From Priapulus caudatus (lineage: Eukaryota; Priapulida; Priapulimorpha; Priapulimorphida; Priapulidae), in contig NW_014577229.1 in assembly GCF_000485595.1 (NCBI RefSeq), positions 5,917 through 31,255 of the forward strand: DNA of 25,339 nt. Reading direction: 5' to 3'. Below are positions 1 to 9,061 of the stretch, one piece after another (positions within the stretch are counted from its first letter, which is position 1; every line of letters begins with the position of its first letter). Position numbers and translations under genes: made by a program. The notes beneath the pieces were generated by a model. It saw nothing but the letters and a program-made list of their open reading frames with translations, made no database searches and had not been told where the DNA came from.

Positions 1-54
1 TAACATTGAAAAAGAAACCCCCCCCCCCCAACCATAAAGCTGGCTACGGGCCTG
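1..54. mobile_element. Terminal fragment of a DNA transposon
   Basis: The segment ends in TGGCTACGGGCCTG after a poly-C run at 18-29. Read on the minus strand it starts CAGGCCCGTAGCCAG and is followed by a G-run, which resembles the ends of many invertebrate hAT-type elements (CAGGG-C-GTAGCCAG). The rest of the element lies left of the window, so the second end and the target duplication cannot be checked. The superfamily is inferred from the end sequence only. Confidence 0.45.
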
Positions 55-62
55 TATACATA

Positions 63-125
63 TATATATATTAGATCATTTCAAGAGCTAATAATGTATA
101 ATTAATGTATAACCACTAATATAGC
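63..125 (+). repeat. Direct repeat, copy 1 (partner 879-937)
   Basis: About 60 bp starting TATATATTAGATCATTTC recurs at 879-937 with roughly 90 percent identity. Both copies contain TTAATGTATAACCACTAAT. It may be a local duplication or two copies of a dispersed repeat. No coding potential is seen. Confidence 0.7.
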
Positions 126-522
126 CCTATTTTTCTGTTTTCCCGTTAGACGCTCTATGTAAGCCTACTATTAGCTCTTGATTATGTGATTACATGTATT
201 ATAGAAATTCTCCGTTAAGATACAGAGCGCAGACTCACAAGTAATTTGATATAAAAAAAGAAATTGCTAGTGCCTACCTACACAAATATTGCCATATAAC
301 ATTTTTGTTGTTACAAAGAGTAAAGGAAACTAGAAAAAATGGAAAAGCATTGTGATGTTTGGTGGGCGAACGGATTGAGATAGTTCAAGTACACATGCAC
401 GTAAAGACTTTACGGTCGCCTGAATAGATGCACTGGATGAGTTACATTATTATGTTGCCAAATGCACGCATTTCAATCAGCTACGCCAAAACCTCACATT
501 AATAACTTATGGACCGAAAACC

Positions 523-600
523 CACATATATATATATATATATAAATATAAATAAATATTATATATTATATATATATTGAAAAAATATATATATATATAA
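523..600. repeat. AT microsatellite
   Basis: Imperfect (AT)n/(TA)n with interspersed AAATA units. The 79-residue minus-strand open frame over it (507-746) is an isoleucine/tyrosine artefact of the repeat. Confidence 0.85.
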
Positions 601-677
601 ATTTTGCGGGCTTCGCCCACAAAAAATATTCCCTTTTTACAAAGGTTGCACCTCCTAAAATCCTGGATCCGCCCATG
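601..677 (-). mobile_element. hAT-like transposon terminal fragment
   Basis: On the minus strand the segment begins near 677 with CATGGGCGGATCCAGGATTT, close to the widespread hAT-type terminus CAGGGGCGGATCCAGGATTT. A short GGGC/GCCC hairpin follows at 604-615, next to the AT tract. No opposite end was found, so this is probably a truncated relic. The family call rests on the end motif alone. Confidence 0.4.
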
Positions 678-1226
678 AAAGTTGGCTTGTAATTTACGCG
701 GCACATTCAGGCAGGGCATGCAGTACGTCAGATGCATCACCGACACTCTTCAAGACGGTAGCTAACTCTTTTTGTGTGTGCGTTTGTGGGGGTGGGTGGT
801 GGTAAATCCAAGTAAAGTGGTGTTCGGGTGGTGTTACTTTATGCCTGATACATATTACATTTATATGTGTGTGTACATATATATTAGATTATTTCAGTAG
901 CTAATAATGTTTATTAATGTATAACCACTAATGTAGCAATAATATTGCTAATGCCGTGATCCACTTTGGAAATAATAATAAAGATAATAAGAATAGCCAA
1001 GACGATATTAGTGTCTAATTCATTAAACAGATGGCGCAGGAGTAGCTTTCAATGTTGTTTATTTTTGCATTTTCTCTTCTTCTGCAGTTCTGTTGACATA
1101 AATTATTATTATTGTGAAACACGTACGGTTGTTATAATAATATGTACATAACGTGATATTCTGTTCTCAGATTGTGCCCACACGGCTTAAGTTTAATTAA
1201 GAGGGTCAAGTAAAATTGTGAAACTC
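678..1226. other. Upstream region of FAM204A, no gene seen
   Basis: AT-rich sequence holding a GT-rich stretch at 771-803, the second direct-repeat copy at 879-937 and presumably the FAM204A promoter and 5' UTR. An in-frame stop at 1194-1196 lies upstream of the FAM204A ATG. I see no TATA box or other convincing core promoter motif. Confidence 0.5.
879..937 (+). repeat. Direct repeat, copy 2 (partner 63-125)
   Basis: Partner of 63-125, about 815 bp away in the same orientation. It differs by a few substitutions and a 1-3 bp length change. Confidence 0.7.
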
Positions 1227-4200
1227 ATGATGGATAAAAAACACCCACCCATCATCGGTGGCAGTGTTACTGTGAGTGTGTCGCAAAACGCATCTGAGAC
1301 CAAGCGTCCTGCAGAAATGCCAACGATGGCAAGCGGCGTTTCACAGGAAATGAAAGAGGTAGATCATTCCCATTTACCTTACTTAATTTGATGGAGTGGT
1401 TCTGGTAACACAGATGGTCTGACCAATAAATTACACGTCTTTGTGACCAACAAGACCTAGCTAGGCCTTGGGGAAGGCAATGGGCAGGGAATTTGAAGAT
1501 GAGCAAAATTGTGGCTTAAAGAATACGTTAATGTACTCTTTTAACACAATATGTTTAAACCAATGTGGGAACTGAACTATGCGCGTTAGCATAGAGTGAC
1601 ATTAACTGTAGATGTTTGCCCCCCAAACACTCTACATACTTATTTCGGTTCAAGGATAGAGAACATGGGTCCCAATAAAACCAATGTCATTTACATCAAT
1701 ATAAATATAATATTATATCAATATAATAGGTTAGGGTTATGGTTATGGTTAGGGTTAGGGGTAGGCACATTGTTTTTATTGGAACCCATGTTCTCTATCA
1801 TTGGGCCCTTATTTTTCCACTGCACATGCTCTTGCAACTAATGAACTATGTGGAGACTCAGAGGAAAGGGAGTTTGGTAATTCCAATATCATTGACTGAC
1901 AAAACTGGTATTTTATGTAGTTCATTGTAATTGTAACTGTGCCTCAGTCTATGATTTGTAGACTTCAGGCAGGGTAACAAGTGCAACCACAGAAAAATGA
2001 CAATGATATTGCAAAAACATCTTGATATGATGTTGGTTGTGGTAGAAGTTTTCTACTTTAGGCAATAATATCTATGGTGGCTTTCATTGAGTGTTTCAGT
2101 TTCTATCAGGTGGTATGCCTATATATATCCAGGGCAACAAATGAGCTTGTGCTTGGGTAAGGCGTGCAGGGAACTTTCCATGCATTTTTTTTGCTTAGAC
2201 AATTTTATGTAATATGTCATATGAGCATTCTAGTTGATAGAAGTGCCACTACCCCCGGGGGCACTCCCTACAAAATAGGGTAGGTATGTGCCACTTGAGA
2301 GATGGAATTGTGGGGGGGGGGTTTCCGGTACTAACTCAGGATATCAAACTGGGGGTGTCCAGAACTAGGGGTTGCTAGAAAGTTTGTTGCTCCGGAACTG
2401 GACATGTTTGCAAGAGGGGTCTCCGGAACGTGCGGAAAAAGTAGTACCTATGCTCCAGGACGGGAAATATGTGAAATGGGGGTCTCTGGAATGTGCAGGA
2501 AAAAGTAGGACCTATGCTCCTGGACGGGAAATATGTGAAAAGGGGGATCTCCCATGCGGAAAAAAGTTGGACTTATGCTCCGGGACAGGAAATATGTGAA
2601 AAGGGGGGTTTCCGGTGCGGAAATTTTGAGGTGAAAGGGAAGAGTCATAACTGCAACACATACCTACCATGCAATATATAGGGAGTGCCCCCCCCCAGGC
2701 CACTACCACTACTGAATCATTGAATAGAGAAAAAGTGTGAAGATTGGAAATGTGTCCCAAGTAATATATCTGGTTGTGGTATACGATTTAGTTTACTTGA
2801 CCCTGTATACCTGACAGTGTATTCTTTAGTCCACCCTGTTTCTTTTTGAATGATCTAAACATTGTTTATTCGATTAGCATTTTCAATTTGTAAATATATA
2901 TGAATTTTGAACTTGTAATTTGCAAAACGAAAGTGATTATATATTAATGAAGTGTTTCTTTCATTTCCAGAAATTTGAATCATTGCGAAAAAGAAGAGAA
3001 CTCATTTCCAAGAGGTCAACAGAAAAACGCATATGCGAACTAAAGAGAAAGGTGTCTGAGATAGGTAAATATTTATGCAGAGTATTTGGTAATTAGTATG
3101 AGCAGTAGCCATTTCTATAATTAAGGCATGGTACTGACTAATATAATCCCCAATTAGTTGCCTTATTAGTTAGGCGCTACTGGTCAGCTGGTGTTGTAAA
3201 TACCTTTTCGTTATGATGGTAACAATAATGAAAGCAATTTTCAAAGCCATATGGCTCTGGACTAATTAATGAATATTGTTTATGTCTGCAGTGATTCTTT
3301 AATTCATAACCATAACCTTAACTCAACTTATAATCAACTCTAATTATAATCAAAACCATTTTTAGAAAAACAGGACTTGTTTGTTTTCAACTTATTACAC
3401 TGAAAACAATCAAGGCTAAAGAGCTAACATTCCTGCTGGAACATTTGGCACCTTGACAGAGTGTGATAAAGCAACAGCTGTAGGGATTTTACTAAACTGG
3501 CTGGAAAATTACTATTGGCAAATGATTGGACTGCACACAGACTCTATGCTCGCGCTCGACGCATATCCATGATAACATGTTAATATAGCGAAGTCATTAA
3601 AGTTACACAGCTGTATCTTTATTACTGTAGTGTACTACCAGTAGGTATAGAAAGCCTATCATAGATTTTAGATCTGTATTAGTAGTATCCTAGATATATG
3701 CTCTGAGTGCGAACGCGGTGGGAGGAGGCCGCACTTGATTCGGTTGCCAGTGAGTTTATCAAAAGAATACCTGGCTACAGTACACGTCAGTTGACCGCTG
3801 TCGCTCTGTGTCACTTGTTTATGCCAAGTAATGTGTGTGTTTTTTGTAAATGAATTGCTCAAAGTTGTTTTATTTAAAGGGACAGTAGCCTCTAGGATTT
3901 TACTGCATACAACTGTACTTACTGTATAACAAATCGTCTATACCCACATGTATTTGTCACCAGATACTTAATTAATTATTTACACATCAACGCTACGAAA
4001 TTTGAACGGCGCCATGACACCCGCGACCGTGCTGCCACCCTGAAAAAGTTGCGTATTTGCATTTTTATTTTGCAGGTAAATGACCGAGGGCTAATCACAA
4101 AAGTGCAATTATATTTATACCTAAATGCTATTTAACCGAACGATATTCATTTTAGGGCAAATTTATCCATATTATAACTGAAACTATATGTCGTTTATAA

Positions 4201-7200
4201 GATATTACAATCCTTTTGCTTTTAAATGAATAAATAAGAAATACCCTCGGTCTGTAGCCCTTGGCTGGAAAGTGGTTTTGCGCAACTTCTCAGATCGTGC
4301 GCTTTGAGTGGCGCCACCGTCGTTGTAATCAAACTGTAGTCGTTAGTTTTAAAACATTTTTTAAAAATATTTCTAATGGTGATTGAACCATGAAACTTTT
4401 TATGTAGCGCAATTATAACCTAAATTAGCTGAAAATAACCCTAGAACCTAGAGGCTACTGTTCCTTTAAATTAAGAATATGATACGGTGAGCCATGAGCA
4501 GTGGCGATAGATTTTGACTGGTGGCTAAAAAGTAACTTTAGTGAATAATGTCTTGGCTCAAATTTTAAATCACCAAGCGGGAACCCTGGCTCAAGTAGTG
4601 GTAGTGTTAGTGCTATTCATAATTGTAACAGAAACACCTATCGCAGGGTGCTACAAAAAAAATAATTGTGGGTTACGAAACTGGTTGCCCGGAGGCAAAA
4701 GTCACTTGCCCGAAAAACATATAAAGAAATACATTAAAAAAATTCTAATATGAATTTAAACGGTAAATAACGTAAATGAAGGTCCAACTAGTCAACAGTC
4801 AGCATTTCACTTAACGGCACAGTAGAAAGTTTAACAGCTGATACGAGTTTGTATACAAAATATATTCATGTTGGAACACAGCACGCAGTTTGTTTTTAAT
4901 TTTTTAAGTGTCAGTTTATTATCAAAAACCCACCACACTCTCACAATAAACTAATAAAATATGTTCACGTTTATTTGGGGCTGGATCGTAAGCGCAGAGA
5001 ATATAGCTGTGCATGCATGCAGATAGACTGACTAATAGACTAATAGACTGACTGATGCATGCATAATAGACTGACAGCACAGTATACAGTGTATCTGTTT
5101 TTGTGTACTTAATTCAGCAACGAAAATCCTCGTTCACAGGTTGCAGTAGAGGGGCAAACATTTGAGGTAGCTGATCACGTAACGACTATGCCTGGCCTGG
5201 GGGCTGGGTTTACATGTTGCTCTGTGCATATTGTGTATATCACTGTATCCACCGATTGTTTCATTCACTTTTTTTTTCCATAAAAATCTCATTGCAGCAA
5301 GGCAGCGCGATGTTGTGTCTGTGCAAAACAGTGCAAGGGACGGGTGGAAACCAAAAAATATCATTATGTCTAGACTAGACATTCAATAAAAAAACTTGCT
5401 TGCCTGAACGGGCAAGTGCAATTTCAAGCTACTTGCCCGCGGGTGACTTTTGGTTGCCCCGGGCCATCGGGCAAGCGGGTTTTTTCGCGCCCTGCTATCG
5501 CACAGCTAAGTATTGTCATTATGTGGTGCTTGTTAAAATTCTAATAGTGTCAAGAAACTAATAAATGGTTAATCTGTTAAGTGCGCAAAGAGCTGTCAGA
5601 TCCAGAGGACAGACTGATAGTCGAGGGATGTGATGTCAGTCTACAGGATAGGGATGTTTCTAACAAGAAGACATGCATAGAGCAACAGCAGCAGCAGCAC
5701 AAGCAGCAGCAGGGCCGGTAAGGGTTATTTGATCTGCCAGTCTTGTGATGTTGTCCAATATAATAGTGCAGTGGTTGTTAACATTTTAATTTCAACTTCT
5801 GACCTGGGTTTTGGTCAGTCTTGGTTCAGTCACTTAGATTATAAATGAATTTGGGGTAGTTACTTGAGATGATTTGGTACTCCAGCATATTGGGTTGCAC
5901 CCAGGGGTTATGAACCAATGTAGTAATAAATGTTTGCCATGTGTCATTTCCCAGTATAAGGCTAACTACCTCGGGCCATCTAACAACAAGTAGCTTTGCT
6001 GTAAAAAGCTTAAATGTTACATAATCCAAAGCAACATGGTTTCATTGGGACAATTGTCTCATCATTGGAGCCAAAGTCTTAGAAATGTGCCATTTAAAAC
6101 AATTCTCATTTATCATTCATTTGCGATGATGTAAGTTCGGTATTTTAAATGTAAAGGATGCGTTATGTGAAGATGAAAAATGTTATATATTAGGCCCAAA
6201 CATCTACTTTTTTTCTAGGAATGGAGTTCCAAGCGATCAGCTTTCACATCTATTACAAAGTCCTCACAACAAATCATCCCATCAGACACTACCTTCTACG
6301 GAACTGGCAAGCTGGGTGTCTGAGCCAAAGACGTCCTCAGAACAGGTGACGCTGAGGGGTGACAACAAACGATTATGTATACAGGATGTTGCCAAGTACG
6401 TAGGACTGAATGATCGCTTGAAGGATGTGGACCATGGCAGGTATGGCCCCAAGGTAGGTTACATAAATATCTGTAATATCTGCTATGCTAAACACACACC
6501 AAGATGGAAAGCTCCTGTGTAGCATGCTGTCTGCATGCCAAACTTAACAGATTATTACAAATGTTGTGGTTTACTGAATAGAAAATTAACTGTTTGTGTT
6601 GGAATCTGCTTTATTAACTTTCTCGCATTGTTCGTGACCAGGTAACAAAGTATAACATATCTCTGTCGGCTACTAGTGGATCGAGGGATATGATATCTAA
6701 AGCTTTAGATTGTAAAATTGAATGATGAAATGATTCAGTTGAGTTTTTCAGAACAACTGTGTTGCACATTTCTGAGAAAATTTTATGTTGCATTATTAGT
6801 ACAACCCTGCTCACAGCTAGAATATTGAGTTTTTTGTTTTTCTACTTTCATGTTGATAAAATTTGAAATGGCAGTTCTTGACTTAACATTTGAATATGAA
6901 AACCTTGTTTATTTGAGAATTAATTGGGATTATTTTGAATTTATAATATTTATTAATTACTTTGAACTGCAGACCAAATTAGAGCAGCGTATTGATGAGG
7001 CGATTAGCAGGGAAGATTTTCACCTGGCTGAGAGACTCAGTGATCACTTGGCTGACCGGCAGGTTAGTATATTTACCTGAACATACCCTCTTTTATGTGC
7101 ACCCTTTGAGACAGCGTCAATATGGCTATCCCTTTAATGTTGCAATCGCATCACTACGTTTTCTGTTGTCACTTATAGATTGAACTACGCAGTGGCACAT

Positions 7201-8276
7201 CAGTTGTAAAGATTTAGTTGTGAAGGTTCTGTAACTGACTCCATTATTGAAATGAAATTAACTGCAACAAATTATAACAAACCATTGCAATTGAATGTAA
7301 GATTCACTGTCCAATACAGCTGTCGCTTTAACTTTACAAGTAAATTTTTTTCATTACCAAATGCTAATTTTATATATGTGTCATGGAGCTATTTACATAA
7401 AATTTGGTCATTTTATATAAACAATTTTAAGTAATTATCATAGACTGATAGTTTGGATAAACTGGTAGTTGAGATTCTGTATTTTTATCGACTCGTATTA
7501 TTGGCTCAGCTGCTCAGATAAGTCTAGTATGGAGAGATGAGAAAGGTCTGTCTATCAGCAATAGCAGCAGCACACATTTAAACAGCTTCGTATATGACGC
7601 TCATCCTATAAGGAGTGGGGCAATTTAAAATGGGAGCCAGGCCAAATATTGCGACAAAATGTCAAAGAGGATTGACCTATGGTCTTTAGATTTTCATTAA
7701 TCATAGTCGGGAGATCAATCATAACGTCGCACATTTTTGGAATGACATGCCTGAACGGGCTGAGTGAATGTTTTTTCAGTGTTGGCCTACAGTTTTTGCA
7801 ACTTTACGTTAACTCTGAGATGGAGGAGACGTCATGATTGCAGTCAGTTTTCTTATCATGTACACTATAACTTTGCAGAAAGAGGACGAGTCTAAACCGT
7901 CGAAATACCGAAAGAAGAAGCTGAAATGGACGTAAGTATTGAACAAATTTCCATGGCAATGCTCCCAATATGGATGTAAAAACTACGTCAGTGTATGTAC
8001 TGTTTTTGAACACTGAATTTTCATACTTTCTTTACTGTAGACAATATTTCACTTTAATTCAGTAAGATACTCTCTCGTTATAGTATTACACAATTTGTTA
8101 TTTGAACAATACAAGTTATTATTAACAGTTGACAATTAACAAATTAAGATTTTTTTTTTAAATGAGGATTTATGTGACATTAAGGAGATATTTCTATTAC
8201 CATCAAAATTTTATTAAAGATTCCGATTTACAGATTTTCTAAGAAGGAGAGGTGGGAGACAAAAAGTGCCATGTGA
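1227..8276 (+). CDS. FAM204A: FAM204A homologue, 7 exons
   Basis: Conserved lysine-rich protein of unknown function. Exons: 1227-1358, 2971-3064, 5582-5717, 6219-6453, 6973-7062, 7879-7931, 8234-8276 (stop TGA). All introns are GT-AG, and every phase joins without a stop to give 260 residues, against about 233 in human. Recognition rests on KFESLRKRRE in exon 2 (human NKFQELHKK), VAKYVGLNDR in exon 4 (human LTQYFGVNDR), KLEQRIDEAI and AERLSDHLADR in exon 5 (human LEKRIDQAV, AEELSNQLATR) and KKERWETKSAM at the C-terminus (human KKRWETKSNM). The ATG at 1227 is first after an in-frame stop at 1194; another ATG follows directly. Oddities: exon 3 carries a small glutamine tract, and the roughly 20-residue segment that follows exon 5 in human (VKIAKAVACHNFVKAK) was not found, so a short in-frame exon between 7062 and 7879 may be missed or lost. 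Exons 1 and 3 are the least certain. Confidence 0.85.
1647..1807. mobile_element. Telomere-cored inverted-repeat element A
   Basis: Two arms, 1655-1687 and 1767-1799, are near-perfect inverted repeats (GATAGAGAACATGGGT and so on). Weaker pairing extends them to the ends (GGTTCAAGG against GGCCCAATG). The centre, 1729-1765, is a degenerate TTAGGG array. CTTATTTC at 1639-1646 and CTTATTTT at 1808-1815 fit an 8-bp target-site duplication with one mismatch. It looks like a small non-autonomous DNA element in FAM204A intron 1. The superfamily is unknown; an 8-bp duplication would suit hAT-, Merlin- or Mutator-like elements. Confidence 0.7.
2253..2698. mobile_element. 446-bp non-autonomous element with internal tandem repeats
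   Basis: The ends carry inverted GGCACTCCCTA (2260-2270) and TAGGGAGTGCC, beside C/G runs. GCCACTAC at 2245-2252 and 2699-2706 is an exact 8-bp direct repeat that fits a target-site duplication. The interior, from about 2357 to 2625, consists of three to four diverged copies of a ~63-bp unit (starts near 2420, 2483, 2548, 2610), each containing CGGAAAAAGT, TATGCTCC and GGAAATATGTGAAA. Short open frames on both strands here reflect the repeat, not genes. The end style resembles elements I associate with cnidarian and sponge genomes. Confidence 0.75.
3878..4465. mobile_element. TTAA-flanked MITE-like element, 588 bp
   Basis: Terminal inverted repeats of about 23 bp (AGGGACAGTAGCCTCTAGG at the left, CCTAGAGGCTACTGTTCCT at the right) sit directly between TTAA at 3874-3877 and TTAA at 4466-4469. 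A TTAA target duplication with AGG-starting ends fits piggyBac- or Kolobok-type non-autonomous elements. There are no open frames of note. It lies in FAM204A intron 2 and shares its end type with the element at 19917-20588. Confidence 0.8.
4644..5494. mobile_element. CAGGG-ended DNA element, 851 bp
   Basis: The left end is CAGGGTGCTACAAAAAA. The right end on the minus strand is CAGGGCGCGAAAAAACC. Imperfect subterminal inverted repeats of about 70 bp share AAAAGTCAC flanked by TTGCCCG motifs (about 4686-4715 and 5400-5480). CTATCG occurs directly outside both ends (4638-4643, 5495-5500), fitting a 6-bp target duplication. The interior holds a small run of TAGACTGAC and TGCATGCA units at 5009-5080. 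No transposase was recognised, so it is probably non-autonomous. It ends about 87 bp before FAM204A exon 3. Confidence 0.7.
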
Positions 8277-8352
8277 GCTGCAAGTTCTTAAAGACATTGA
8301 CATAAATTTTCAAAATAAGCCAGTTGTCAATTGCAAGTGAAATTGATAGTAA

Positions 8353-8384
8353 CAGGAGTGTATCAATATATTGATACACTCCTG
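8353..8384. repeat. Perfect 32-bp palindrome with 7-bp flanking direct repeats
   Basis: The sequence from CAGGAGTGTATCAATA to its exact complement is a perfect palindrome with no loop. ATAGTAA lies immediately on both sides (8346-8352, 8385-8391), like a target duplication. It begins 77 bp after the FAM204A stop, so it should form a strong hairpin in that 3' UTR. Confidence 0.85.
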
Positions 8385-8544
8385 ATAGTAACTGAATTGG
8401 ATGCGAGAAAATGACTGTAAAAGTTTGTTGCATTGCTAAGGCTAGGTCAACAATCATGAATGCCCAGCCTAAAGACTTTCTAATAGGGTCTTCTATTTTT
8501 TCTGTTATACAATAGTAGAGTTTAATAGCATGTAAATAGTCAAG

Positions 8545-8593
8545 AATAAAGATGTAATAATAATAATTGAATAAACTTGTACATTAAAATAAA
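8545..8593 (+). promoter_or_regulatory. Polyadenylation signals, FAM204A
   Basis: Three AATAAA hexamers (8545-8550, 8570-8575, 8588-8593) lie 270-320 bp after the FAM204A stop. They are good candidates for its 3' end, but AT-richness makes chance matches possible. Confidence 0.5.
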
Positions 8594-8741
8594 ATGTAGA
8601 AAATATTAAAAAATGGATTTACTATGTGATAGATTTAGATATGTGAATATACTGAAGTATGTCATCTAAAAAATGTTGAACAATGCTAGAGAAAAACATA
8701 AACAGAATACTAAATATATGCATATAAATAAGAAGTATTAC

Positions 8742-8747
8742 TTTATT
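8742..8747 (-). promoter_or_regulatory. Polyadenylation signal, POLR3C
   Basis: AATAAA on the minus strand, 315 bp after the POLR3C stop. With the FAM204A signals it would place the two convergent 3' ends about 130 bp apart without overlap. Confidence 0.4.
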
Positions 8748-9061
8748 TTACATCCTATTCATCTTAATTATATACATCACACCAATGATAAATGATGCAT
8801 CAAACTACATATACCAGCAAAACTACTGTGGCATTTTCATAGAACTGTTATCAGTGCCCATGAAGTCTTAACATCCAACCACTTGATATGCCAAACAAGT
8901 CGCCATCGTTTCAAATGGTTAAGAAGAAGCTATGAAAACACATTGCTAAACGTTTTCCCTGTAATAACATGTCTATGTATTGCTAGGTGATAAGTGGCAC
9001 GTTTCAAGTAGGTAAGTGGGCGCGCTGGTTCAAGGCAGTATCCATACCTCCAGCAATATTG

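Noticed and set aside
2372-2760. Overlapping short frames with repeated motifs on both strands
   Set aside because: They translate the ~63-bp tandem units of a non-coding transposable element; neither strand has splice or homology support.
3301-3360. CCATAACCTTAACTCAAC stretch as a fourth telomeric array
   Set aside because: Only loosely CCTAAC-like, with no run of intact units and no flanking inverted arms.
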